Source: Delphinus delphis | Lineage: Eukaryota; Chordata; Mammalia; Artiodactyla; Delphinidae | DNA length: 64,000 nucleotides | NCBI RefSeq assembly: GCF_949987515.2 | Contig: NC_082695.1 | Span: 87,133,604-87,197,603, forward strand | Reading direction: 5' to 3' | Shown here: piece after piece, positions 35,401 to 44,899 of the stretch | Layout: each line of letters begins with the position of its first letter | Position numbering within the stretch: the stretch's first letter is position 1 | Position numbers and translations under genes: made by a program | Notes under the pieces: model-generated | Databases searched by the model: none | What the model saw: the letters and a program-made list of their open reading frames with translations, nothing else | What the model was told of the DNA's origin: nothing

Positions 35401-35869
35401 ATGTTTTGAGCATTAAAATGATATAAAGTATAAAATAATTTGAAGAAAACATAGAAGAATCTTGAGTCAGCTTCTGTTATAAAAAATACTCTTACACATT
35501 CTAAGTCCTTGATGACCTTACTGGGGTTTATAACTAAGCAAAATAATTTTGATAGTAACTTAAAGTGATTTCTTATGGGATTGAACTGTATAAAAAAGCA
35601 AGCCATGGGGACAAAGTGCTGGTTAGGTGTGCAGAAAATCAGATCAAGTGCAGAAACGTTTTTGTTCTTGTTGTCTTAGTCTCTGTTGTTAGACACAGTG
35701 GTTGGCAGACAGGAAGGGGTGATACACACAAAGGAAGAGTGGAGGTGAGGGATGCCGCACGCGGTCAGGCTCTCACCTGGGCCACTAGGGTGACGGCCTC
35801 CATAGCTGCGTGGGGCATCACCACGCTGTGCGATCCTTGCTCAGGTGGCCCTTGACTCCAGCTGGCTGT
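35401..35869. other. Unique DNA, no gene seen
   Basis: AT-rich to 35700, then mixed with a few CpGs (GATGCCGCACGCGGTCAGGC). Nothing recognised. Confidence 0.45.
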
Positions 35870-36142
35870 TTCCACCATGGAGGTCCTCTCCCTGTATGGC
35901 GGAATTAGGTGAGCTAAGCCATTAGTACAGGCAGTCACTTTAACTGCAGAGTTAACTGATGCGGCATTTTGGAGAAAAAGCAGGTGGCTCTGAAATGCTC
36001 TCAATTTCATGTGAACTTTGCGCTGTGCTTCTGGCTGTGGAGTCACCACCGGGCTGCAGAATTCTCCGATGCATTTGGATTGGCCGCGTGTGTCACCTGC
36101 CATGTGAATGACTTCCATCTTGAGTGGCCTGAAGAACAAAAT
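35870..36142. other. Conserved-looking block with open frames on both strands
   Basis: Unique balanced DNA (GAATTAGGTGAGCTAAGCCA, TTAACTGCAGAGTTAACTGA, TGGATTGGCCGCGTGTGTCA, GAATGACTTCCATCTTGAGT). A 124-codon minus-strand frame (36139 to 35765) and a 61-codon plus-strand frame cross it. Neither has a domain I recognise. It could be a conserved non-coding element, an exapted old repeat or an exon; I cannot tell which. Confidence 0.3.
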
Positions 36143-36212
36143 TATTGGTTATAATAATTATTATAATAATTACTGTTTATAATAATTATTGGTTTTAATA
36201 ATATAATAACAA
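36143..36212. repeat. AT low-complexity tract of AATAATT words
   Basis: Overlapping TTATAATAATTATTATAATA and ATAATTATTGGTTTTAATA words form partial inverted and direct repeats. Simple sequence, next to a SINE insertion. Confidence 0.85.
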
Positions 36213-36213
36213 C

Positions 36214-36222
36214 CATGCTTGA
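36214..36222. repeat. Left target-site duplication of the SINE at 36226
   Basis: CATGCTTGA here and CGTGCTTGA at 36441-36449 match at eight of nine positions and bracket the SINE. Confidence 0.8.
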
Positions 36223-36225
36223 CAC

Positions 36226-36440
36226 TTTTTTTTTTTGTTTTTTTTTTTGCGGTACGCGGGCCTCTCACTGCTGTGGCCTCTCCCGTTGCGGAGCACAGGC
36301 TCCGGACGCGCAGGCTCAGCGGCCATGGCTCACGGGCCCAGCCGCTCCGCGGCATGTGGGATCTTCCCAGACCGGGGCACGAACCCGCGTCCCCTGCATC
36401 GGCAGGCGGACTCTCAACCACTGCGCCACCAGGGAAGCCC
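36226..36440 (-). mobile_element. CHR-family SINE, young cetacean type
   Basis: T-rich tail, then GCGGTACGCGGGCCTCTCAC, with the complement of the tRNA-like head at the right end (CTGCGCCACCAGGGAAGCCC). Flanked by a short target-site duplication. Over ~190 bp it differs from the copy at 19377-19587 at about three sites, all in or next to CpG positions, so both are recent. The 113-codon and 101-codon frames in this area come from the repeat. Confidence 0.97.
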
Positions 36441-36449
36441 CGTGCTTGA

Positions 36450-36902
36450 GAGTTTTTCATACTCTTTTGGCTACGTGACGACTCTTGTACCTGTGAGATG
36501 TGCAAATGCACATTTGTTAGCCTGTGTAAAAAGTAAGTAAAAGGTGTATAAATAAAAATCAGTCGTGTTTACATAATGAGAATAATATATTATGTATCCA
36601 GGTATGTACAATATATAATAGGTTATATACACATATATGCATATATATGTCTATCATGACATGCATGTGCACACTTTTATAGGCTATACTCTGTGTATAG
36701 TATATATACATTGACGTAAATATATCCATACAAATCCATGTGCATATGTATACATTTATATACACACAGTATATAACACATTATATATATATGTACATTA
36801 CACAGAATATGTTGTATAATACATTTTAATAATGCAATTGCATTAAGGAAGAGGAGTACAGTAACATGAAGTTTGTAATATTTAGAGAGAGGATATAAAG
36901 AT
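36450..36902. repeat. AT-rich stretch with TATATACA/CATATA low complexity
   Basis: From about 36570 to 36830 the DNA is irregular TATATACACATATATGCATA-type sequence with no constant period. This is decayed simple repeat. No gene. Confidence 0.75.
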
Positions 36903-37080
36903 TCATTTATCCATTTGTTTATTCAACGAGAGTCTATATTGAGTGCCTACCCTTTTGTGGTCCTTGTGTTAGAGGCTGGAGGTAAAATAATAAACAGACA
37001 TGGTCTCTGAACTCATGGAATTGAAAACTGAAAGAAACAAATAATGATCAAATAAGTTCACAAAAAATCCTTGAATTCTA
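36903..37080 (-). mobile_element. L2 LINE 3' end
   Basis: TTTATCCATTTGTTTATTCA, TATATTGAGTGCCTACCC, TTGTGTTAGAGGCTGGAGGT, ATAATAAACAGACATGGTCT and TGAACTCATGGAATTGAAA follow the reverse complement of the L2 3' end throughout. About 180 bp, old. Confidence 0.75.
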
Positions 37081-38993
37081 TTTTTGATAAGTACTACAAT
37101 ATATCCAATATGTGGATGAGAAGTTTTTCAGGTTTGTAACATATTGGAAACATAAAGAGTTATAGGCAATTTCCTTTCTTTGTTAAATACTTTGCATTAC
37201 ATTTTTACGAAGAAGCACCTGGATTAGCTCAGTTAAAAAAAAAAGGCAACATTTGTAACAAAAGTAAACAATTGCAATTTTAATTTTTCTGTTTATCTGA
37301 TGCAGCATCTGGATAAAATTCTAAAGTTTCAGTCAGATTAGAAAGATATTAGGTGGTCTAGAGTTTAAGTAGTGTCACACTGGGTATTTTGACATTGCAT
37401 TGTTAACATCGATTATATATAAAATAGTTTAAACAATCATATTTTATTAAACCCGCTCTGTTCCTTCTCTTTCCCTTACTAAAATCTTCTCCTGTTTTCT
37501 TTTTTATTTCCTTCCTTCCTACCTGTGTTGACCAGAATAAAGATCTTATGCAGAGATAGGACATTCAGGGACTTAATCTTCACAAGTACTTAGCATTAAA
37601 ATCATGCTGACCCGAATTCTAAATTATTGTTCTCTCTCCTGACACACCGAATTCCCTTTTGAGAACTATTTTTTCGGTAGTGTGTTGTTCCTTGTGTCCA
37701 GATCCTTAATTGCATGACCCTCAGGAGAATGATATACAGTATATTTAAAGATCACAAGTTGTTGTAAATCTGGGGCACAGTGACGTGGTGTATAAGGCAA
37801 ATTACACTCCACTGGAGTCCTCTACAGCGAATAAGATCGCTCTTTTCGTTGACTCCTTTTGGCCACAGTAGGCAATGACAAAAAACAAGCAAAGATGAAA
37901 TAAAGAAGTTCCAGGATTCAGAGACACAGGCATCTTCCTTTGATTTTGGTGAATTTACATAGGAAATAAGAAGGCTCTTAACTGAGATTTCAACTACAAA
38001 TTGTCCTCTTGACCTCTTACCTCTTCTGAGCAGGATGGAGCAAAAGTGAAGCACTTACTATACATGGTATTTGTGTTTCCTAAAGGGTTTAGCACTCTCC
38101 CTCCATCCCCGGTGGCTCTGATGGGGTGGGCACTGCCCTTTCACTGCCTAACATCCATCCCCAACTCCCCCTCCCATCCAGACCACTATTTATCGATCAT
38201 AGAGCCTTGATTTGTTTTTTCAAATATTAGGTCTCAAAAGCAAATTTTACGGCCACTGGAAAACCCTGGGCATATTTATTTTTTCTATCCCAGTGTTGCA
38301 TTCTTTTCCATGAACGCCTTACAGGGACCAGTCGTGATCAACACAAATTCAGGACCCGAAACTGATAATTGCCCACGTGTGGACCCATAACTTTGTAGAT
38401 TATGTACAAACTATTTAATCATCCTCTGATCTCCATTTGTCACAGTGTGTTCTGCTAGACTAAAACTAACAGAAGAATTTCTCGTGTACAAGGCAAGCAG
38501 CGTGGTCGCCCCCAGATCCTAAAATACATGCCAATCTCAGCCTTGACACTGAGGTATTATCTGCTGTTTCTGGGTTGCTTACATTTTTTCTCTATTATAT
38601 CTTGGGATTTCTGGGCTATACATGTCTAAAATTTATTTCCATCATTAGTATATATCCTATAGGAGATTTTGCTTCATGTTACCTATCCGAAAAATACCCA
38701 TTTTGTGGATTTTCTATTTTGAGACCAATAAATGCATTTTGTCTTAAAAAGCTTACTTCATTTTAAAAGATTTGAAACAATTCCATGTAGTTTTTGTCAA
38801 TAGGTATTTTAAAATCTGGCTTATGAAATCAGAGAGATAAAACAGGATATTCACATTTAATGGTAATTAATATTTTAACTGTGAAAGAGGCAATTAGAAG
38901 TGGAAGAAAACAGGTAAATTCATATTGTTCCTATTCTATTCGTTTGATAAAAAGGGGCAAAGGGAGATAATTTTGATTAACTGAAATGGTAAT
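37081..38993. other. Unique DNA, no gene seen
   Basis: No repeat or gene is recognised. The longest frame is 100 codons on the minus strand (38054 to 37752), with no recognisable domain. Confidence 0.5.
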
Positions 38994-39010
38994 GGCAACA
39001 TTGATTCTTT
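38994..39010. repeat. Left target-site duplication of a 37-bp L1 insertion
   Basis: GGCAACATTGATTCTTT occurs here and, without mismatch, at 39048-39064. Seventeen identical bases bracket the short L1 fragment. Confidence 0.93.
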
Positions 39011-39047
39011 TTTTTTTTAAACATCTTTATTGGAGTATAATTGCTTT
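39011..39047 (-). mobile_element. Ultra-short L1 insertion (37 bp)
   Basis: A T-run is followed by AACATCTTTATTGGAGTATA and ATTGCTTT, the reverse complement of the last ~27 bp of the young cetacean-type L1 3' terminus plus its poly(A). The same terminus is seen at 6386. Perfect 17-bp target-site duplications show target-primed reverse transcription that stopped almost at once. Confidence 0.92.
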
Positions 39048-39064
39048 GGCAACATTGATTCTTT

Positions 39065-39229
39065 AAAAAGTATGTTCATATAAAATAAGCAATGAGTGTG
39101 CAGGAGGCTAGTGGCATTAAAACCTCAGTCATCTTTACTTCATTAGTAACATGTTCTACAAAATTTCTTCATTTCTGTGAATTTTCCATTTCAACTCAAA
39201 ACGAAAAGTTCAATGATAATTGACAGCTT
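39065..39229. other. Unique spacer
   Basis: AT-rich DNA between the L1 fragment and the next block. Nothing recognised. Confidence 0.5.
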
Positions 39230-39490
39230 CAGTAAACAATGGACAGGAGATTTCAGAGCTCAATCGATACTAACAGTCCCCTCCCTCAGTTTTCCTGGAA
39301 CCCCTGTAGAATAACTGATACAATTAATCACTGATGGGCCATCACATGCTTTTATGAGGGACCAGGACCTCCAGCACTCAGCGGCATTTCTCAGGGCGTG
39401 TGTGTTTACATTATGAGCTAAATAATACCTCGTCCAGCTAACTGCTAGGTGCCAATTCAACAGCTTTCCCTGCATTTCGCTTCTGATTCC
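39230..39490. promoter_or_regulatory. Conserved-looking unique block
   Basis: Contains GATACAATTAATCACTGATG, GTTTACATTATGAGCTAAAT and TAGGTGCCAATTCAACAGCT. Unique, balanced, without transposon similarity. A candidate conserved non-coding element by appearance. Confidence 0.3.
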
Positions 39491-39970
39491 ACTGATTCAG
39501 GTAACACCCCGAGACTGAAATTATTATGGGTTAGCTCTGGTTGTTTAACCTCAATTCCCATTTTTTGGGGAGAGGCGATTTGGATGCTGTTGTGACTGAG
39601 GGTCTGTCTGGCACCGTGAGATGAGCGAGTGTGTGGGTAGCATTTCTCTGACACCCATCCTGGTGCCCCAAGGTTCTCAGACCCACCTGGTCCATAAGTG
39701 CCCACCCTCCACGGCCCCACTTTTCGGTAATGTAATGTAAACCTAAAATCATCAGAGCCCCTGAAAACTCTGGGAGTAAACCAGACGCCCTCGGCAGGCC
39801 AGAATTCCTGACTGCAAATACTCAACCAAGAATTAGACATTCTGAGCTTTGATAAGGGCTTGGGTCACTTTTCTGTGCGTGTAGATCGCATTTAGCGCTG
39901 CCTCTTGTGCTTTGCATCCTACAGCCAGCCACACCTAGCAACCTGGCTTGTAGGGAAAAGGGAGCAAAAG
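39491..39970. other. Unique DNA, no gene seen
   Basis: The minus-strand 127-codon frame (39840 to 39457) and its neighbours lie in mixed-composition DNA and show no domain I recognise. Confidence 0.45.
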
Positions 39971-39971
39971 T

Positions 39972-39986
39972 TGCCCCCTCGTGGTC
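39972..39986 (-). promoter_or_regulatory. Possible CTCF-type motif
   Basis: TGCCCCCTCGTGGTCA on the plus strand is the reverse of TGACCACGAGGGGGCA, close to the CTCF core CCACNAGGGGGC. It is the best single CTCF-like word I noticed in the window and lies 70 bp from a young SINE insertion but outside it. Confidence 0.45.
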
Positions 39987-40040
39987 AGTCTCTGTTGCTT
40001 ATATAAGTACACTTAAATGTATGGCTTCCACGTCGCTTAA

Positions 40041-40054
40041 AAAATTATCTTCAT
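40041..40054. repeat. Left target-site duplication of the SINE at 40055
   Basis: AAAATTATCTTCAT here and AAAATTCTCTTCAT at 40258-40271 agree at 13 of 14 positions. Confidence 0.9.
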
Positions 40055-40257
40055 GGGCTTCCCTGGTGGCGCAGTGGTTGAGAGTCCGCCTGCCGATGCA
40101 GAGGATGCGGGTTCGTGTCCCGGTCGGGGAAGATCCCACATGCCACGGAGCGGCTGGGCCCGTGAGCCATGGCTGCTGAGCCTGCGCGTCCGGAGCCTGT
40201 GCTCCGCAACGGGAGAGGCCACAACAGTGAGAGGCCCGCGTACCGCAAAGAAAAAAA
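40055..40257 (+). mobile_element. CHR-family SINE, young cetacean type
   Basis: Head GGGCTTCCCTGGTGGCGCAG, box-B-like GGGTTCGTGTCCC, tail GTACCGCAAAG followed by A's. It is ~200 bp, complete, with a 14-bp target-site duplication bearing one mismatch. Short frames on both strands are repeat-derived. Confidence 0.97.
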
Positions 40258-40271
40258 AAAATTCTCTTCAT

Positions 40272-40869
40272 TGCTCTCCGTACGTATAAAAGATCGAATA
40301 CCTATAAGATACAGTTCACGTTCACTACGGTACATTAAGGAGCTTAGAAAGCAGCAGTGTTTTGACTAATATCAATTAAAAAATGAAAATAAATGTATGC
40401 ATTTTTGCAGTACAAATTTTAGAGTGCAATATCTTTTTAGAAATAAGTAGTTTACATCTAGGGTTGGCATACACCTGGCCTCCAGTTCCAGAATACCTGG
40501 GATGAGGTGTGTAACCCATGACCCCTACCTGCGTCACTGACAGCCCGTGTGTCCAGATGCAAAGGGAAGTAGCGTTACCTTCAAGGAAGTGCATCTGTGG
40601 GTTACTGTACACTCACCCCACACTGAGGCCACCAGCACTTTAATCCCAACAGGAACACATCTCATCACTTTATTAATGTTAGTCAAAAATGTTTTGGGGC
40701 AAAATTCATGACACTATTTCTTTACGACAAGGCATCCACCCTTTTATTCCATCAGCATCAACAAAACTGCCTCTTCCTCAGAAACAGTGCCTCCGTCTGA
40801 GTCTGATCAGGAGACAGAATCCCCGCAGCAATTCATGGGAAAGTTTACCGCAAAGGATGATGAACTATA
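40272..40869. other. Unique DNA, no gene seen
   Basis: Nothing recognised; frames below 80 codons. Confidence 0.5.
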
Positions 40870-41330
40870 GTGGGCGGTTGCGGGGGGGGTGAGCTAGTAC
40901 ACAGAAGGAAGGACTGTGAGAATGTGCAGAGGGCAGACACAGGAGCACCCACCATCCCGGGGCCGAGGCAGCTGCATCCAGACATTGGAAGGAGGTATTG
41001 TGGTGCTGTGCTGGTGGAACCTTCCAGAAATTTACCTTCCAGACATGGATGGAAAGCCGCCTTCCAGAAGGGGCGGGAAACCCACCCTCTCGAGGGCCGG
41101 ACAGGGGCCCGTCCAGGGGAAGGGTCTCCGCAGAGGCGCTCCACTACCAGGCTCACTCTGTGCAGTGCCAGGGGAAGCTGCCGGCGCTCCGCGCTGCTGC
41201 CCACAGGGAGGAACAGGCCGGGACCAGGAAGGCGATGCCTGCAGTGTCTCGCCACCAGCCTCCACGGACGAGGCTGAGCCTTGTGCCAGCTGCCGAAGGG
41301 CCGCCGGTCAACGGGCCCAGCGTCATTTAC
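40870..41330. other. GC-rich block with overlapping long frames, no recognised product
   Basis: The longest frame in the window, 212 codons on the minus strand (41483 to 40845), crosses this block, with plus-strand frames of 188, 175 and 135 codons over the same bases. Open frames on both strands at once are what GC-rich DNA gives. Roughly twenty CpGs lie in 41050-41330. The products have no hydrophobic, catalytic or repeat pattern I recognise. It may be an old GC-rich repeat, a CpG island or an exon. Confidence 0.35.
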
Positions 41331-41439
41331 ACAGAGCAGCCAGTGAAAGTGGATTTGGAGCACAGAGGAAGAAACCTGACAACTGGCATCAACGAGAAAT
41401 ACAAAATGCTTGCCACTTTTTCTCTCCAAGCCTTTCCCT

Positions 41440-41560
41440 ATAATAATGTACTTAGTGTATTGACAACAGTGTTTAGTGGGCACTTACTATGTGCCATGCG
41501 CACAGATGGGCATCGAGGCTCCTGCCCTGGGAAGCCCACAGTCTGTGCCGGGCCGCAGAC
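41440..41560 (-). mobile_element. L2 LINE 3' end remnant
   Basis: GTTTAGTGGGCACTTACTAT, GTGCCATGCGCACAGATGGG and GAGGCTCCTGCCCTGGGAAG then CCCACAGTCTGTG follow the reverse complement of the L2 3' end. About 120 bp. It overlaps the ends of the long frames above, a further reason to doubt them. Confidence 0.6.
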
Positions 41561-42203
41561 CTGAGCACGCAAGCCCGTTCCTCACTGTGCTGGTGCCAGC
41601 GGTGGTCTGTCCCTCCGAGGGGAGAGGGAGGCGTAGGCATGGAAAAGGAGGGAAGGGTTCTGTGAGAGAGCTGCGTCTGAGCCGCGACAGGAAGAAGACC
41701 AGGGTGTAAGCGGGCAGAGGGTGGGGAAAAGGCCACGGGAACTGCCCAGAGTCCAGGAGCCGGTCGATGGACTCTAAGACCTGTGGCCATTGGGGCAGCT
41801 GGGCCACTTGTGATGGGAAAGGCCAGGGGCAGGTGATCCTCTGAGGCCTGAGGCCCGCTGTCCAGCACAGGCCCTGCTGAGCTACCTACAGGCCTCCACA
41901 GCAGATGCTGTTCACAGCTCATTGTTCCTGGGCCTGAAGCTTCTATGCTGAAGAGATGGGAAGAAGGGACGCCGAGAACACTCTACATGACATATTTATT
42001 TTCTTCTTCCCTCTGCTCTGGGGTTGCTGTGTTATCGGTGGCCTTAGTTCATTTGCCACTTGCCTGTGAGTGCGGCCAGCACTTCCTACTTCCTCCACTT
42101 CGAAGAGCTTACAGGATCAATTCTCAGCCCCTTGGACCTCTGTGCTTGAGTGAAAGGCTGGGTTCTACACGACTGTAATTGCTAAAGGCTTACAGGATTA
42201 AAT

Positions 42204-42205
<2 letters not shown>
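41561..42205. other. Unique DNA, no gene seen
   Basis: Moderately GC-rich. The 149-codon minus-strand frame (41922 to 41473) is overlapped by frames on the opposite strand and has no known domain. Confidence 0.45.

Positions 42206-42241
<36 letters not shown>
42206..42241. repeat. (GT)18 microsatellite
   Basis: Thirty-six bases of uninterrupted GT, followed by an impure TATCTATATATTTATACATG stretch to about 42287. Pure arrays of this length are usually variable in length between individuals. Confidence 0.97.
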
Positions 42242-42243
<2 letters not shown>

Positions 42244-42559
42244 CTATATATTTATACATGTATATGTAAGTGCATGTGTATATATATTAACCAGTCCCCC
42301 TTAATAGGTTAAGGAATTAGGGTAACTTTTCTATTTTATTACAGAAATGCTCATCATCCAGCTGTTGACCTTTTCTGGGGAAATTGACATTGTCAACATA
42401 TACTGCGCGTGTGCCCGTCCTTTAGAAGGTGAAGCTCTATCTCAGCACTCTCCCACAGAACTTTCTGCAACAAGAAAGATGTTCTACCTCTGCACTGCCC
42501 AGTGCTACCTAGGGTCTCGTACTACTTTCCAAAGTAAATAATCGGTATATAAGTTTTGT

Positions 42560-42665
42560 CTTGTCTATTAATTCTTCCTAGGCCCCCTGAAGGCATTGTC
42601 CCAGAAGATGGTGTGGAGCCTTGCATGTAATGAGCGTGCAGTCACCATTCACGGAATTGAAAACC
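42560..42665 (+). mobile_element. Possible L2/MIR 3' end remnant
   Basis: GGAGCCTTGCATGTAATGAG, CGTGCAGTCACCATTC and GGAATTGAA recall the 'gcctggcacatagtaggcgctcaataaat ... gaattgaa' end shared by L2 and MIR. Weak. Confidence 0.4.
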
Positions 42666-42699
42666 ATGACCAGCAGGTCGATTCTCCATATTTATTTGA

Positions 42700-42840
42700 A
42701 TCTGAGAATATAGATTTTTTGAGTGTGTTTTCTTAAGAAGTCCCCATTTTCTTATTTTTTCAATCATCCATTCAAGAGCTATGTTATTGGGTGCCTCTTT
42801 TGTTTCCAGAACTAGGTTACGTCTTAGATTTCTATATAAA
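42700..42840 (-). mobile_element. Possible L2/MIR remnant, interrupted by a SINE
   Basis: CAATCATCCATTCAAGAGCT followed by TTATTGGGTGCCTCTTTTGT and TCCAGAACTAGG resembles the L2 antisense start 'attcattcaa ... ttattgagtgcctactatgt'. Diverged; a CHR-1 SINE follows at 42852. Confidence 0.42.
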
Positions 42841-42851
42841 GAAAATCCTCT
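42841..42851. repeat. Left target-site duplication of the SINE at 42852
   Basis: GAAAATCCTCT here and GGAAATCCTCT at 42990-43000 agree at ten of eleven positions. Confidence 0.88.
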
Positions 42852-42989
42852 GGAATTCTCTGGAAGTCCAGTGGTTAAGATTCCATGCTTCCACTGCAAG
42901 GGGCAGAGGTTCAATCCCTAATCAGGGAACTAAGATCCTGCAAGCCACATGGCGCGGCCGAAAAAAGAAAAGAAAGAAAGAAAAGAAAA
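42852..42989 (+). mobile_element. CHR-1-type SINE
   Basis: GGAATTCTCTGGAAGTCCAG, TGGTTAAGATTCCATGCTTC, GGTTCAATCCCTAATCAGGG, AACTAAGATCCTGCAAGCC and GGCGCGGCC match the CHR-1 consensus from head to tail, followed by an AAAGAAAG-type tail. It is 138 bp with a clear target-site duplication. The box-B-like GGTTCAATCCC is intact. Confidence 0.95.
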
Positions 42990-43000
42990 GGAAATCCTCT

Positions 43001-44177
43001 TAAATTTATTTCTGATTTTGAAAGATAGAAACACAGAAATATATATGTATGTCATTATTTAATGAGGTTTCTTTGTTAGTTTTGGCCATGAAAACTATGC
43101 TGATCTCTTAAAAAAAACGAAGGGATAGACAACTACTCTAATTGGGTGTGGATAAGAATAATGTTACGTTAATCTCTCAGCAGCTGAAATGTGTGGTCTG
43201 GCTTCTTACCATCTTCAGGACTACTGCTGATCTCTGACTGGGTCTCAGTCTTCCTACCCTTGGAAATCTCTGGCCCTGCACATCGGCATTGGTCACTAGT
43301 GTGTCTGCCCTTGAGATTCAAATTCCAGAGCTTCTGAAAGTTTTGTTCTTCCTTCACATTTGACTTAGTAGAATAACTTGGACAAGATTTGTTTGCTCTT
43401 CTTGTAATTAGCTTCTTAAACACGGTGTCATTTGCTCCGAATGAGCCCTTGAGAGTCCATGTTGATGACTGTCTTGTGGTCAGCATCGGGGAACCCAGCC
43501 CATGCCGAGTCCATTTTGGTGTTCACTACTGGAAATCTGTTTCGGAACTGGGAGTAGGCATTAAGGACCTGGGTCTTCTACTTAAACGAAAAGTGAGAAT
43601 ATTACTGACTATTCTAAGTTAAGTACTCTGCAGAATTAAAATAGCACATGCAACTGATTTCCTTGGCGGGTAGAGTCATTGGGTTTATAGCACCCAGAGA
43701 AGTAAAGCAACGTGGCTTCTTCTTCCGCAACAGTGGAGGCCGTGCTGGGCTCCCCGGTACGTCTCCCGGGGGCGCATCAGGAAATCAATCACGTTCCTGC
43801 CTAGGCTGGAACTTCTCACCAGGGGCTCCTTTAGCAGAGAAAATGAGCGTTTTCTTTCTTCTGTGTAGAGGTGTACATTTAAAAAATATGATGACCTGAA
43901 CTCTCCATTTGGTCATGCAAAGGAGGAACAAACTTAAGGGTGATCCACATAGGGTCTGTTAAATATAATGAAGGACACAAGACCCCAGCTAAATCTGTTT
44001 TCTGCTTCACCGAAATTTGTTTCCATTTAAAGTTCTTATTGGCTGTATCTTTGTAAAATCCTTGTTTTAAGCTATTTTATCTTTTTTCCTTGTCATTTCC
44101 TAGTATTTTAATCATCGGAAATTAGATAGGAATACTTCTGTAAACATACAGATTTAATCTAAGACAACTCCTATATG
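43001..44177. other. Unique DNA, no gene seen
   Basis: The minus-strand 105-codon frame (43486 to 43169) and the plus-strand frames at 43389-43899 have no recognised domain. Around 43735-43830 a small CpG-containing patch (CGGTACGTCTCCCGGGGGCG) has no obvious parent element. Confidence 0.5.
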
Positions 44178-44275
44178 TTCTATCTGTATATCTATATCTC
44201 TATCTGAATCCATACCTCAGTATATCTATGTGTCTAGATCTAGGTCTAGATCTCTATCTCTATCTCTAAACATAT
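44178..44275. repeat. TCTATC-type low-complexity tract
   Basis: Irregular repeats such as TATATCTATATCTCTATCTG and AGATCTCTATCTCTATCTCT. Decayed simple repeat. Confidence 0.85.
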
Positions 44276-44899
44276 TCTGGCTTTAGTAGTGAAATTAAAG
44301 TTGACACAGGGCGTCTGATAAATTTTGTGAACTCTTTTATTAAATTCACATGGAGGCCCACAAATTTATTGTTTCATGAGATATGATATCATTTTACTAT
44401 ATATTCTCATAAAATTAGTTCCCGCTTAGATCCAGCTTAAGTCTTCATTTTTGAGTTACAGGTGTTTTGTTTTTTGGTCTCAATTTCAGTTTTCGTCAGC
44501 TCAGGTCTGTCTGCGTTCCCCATTCTTAGGTAACCACAACGTGATCCCCAAAACTAACTGAAGAAAAGCCTTCTGTTTCAGGAAGGGAGAAATATTTCTA
44601 CCACTGTCCTGGGTAGTTTGTGAACTATAGCAACAGGAAAGGGAGGAAACAAACTGGCTTTTCCAAGCACTTGCTCAGTCCAGGCGGTGTGCTGGTGCCC
44701 AGGGTGCATCACGTCTCTCCCCATCGCCGACCCGTGGCTCACGGAGTGTTAGGTGCCCTCCACCTGGCGCATCTACGGTTTTATTCACATTGCAGCATGC
44801 CCTGTGCCAGCAGGTCATTCCACTACTCCTTCCATGTTTGTCTTCAGTCTGCATTTTAATTCGCTTCGCTTTCCTCACTAATGACCTCACCGGTGATGC
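44276..44899. other. Unique DNA, no gene seen
   Basis: Nothing recognised; frames below 110 codons with no known domain. Confidence 0.5.

Noticed and set aside
36570..36830. Tandem array or CRISPR-like array from recurring CATATA words
   Set aside because: There is no constant unit or spacer; it is decayed AT simple sequence, and CRISPR arrays do not occur in animal nuclear DNA.
40845..41483. 212-codon minus-strand frame as a gene
   Set aside because: Long frames exist on both strands over the same GC-rich bases, no domain is recognisable, and one end lies in an L2 remnant. Kept only as a finding.
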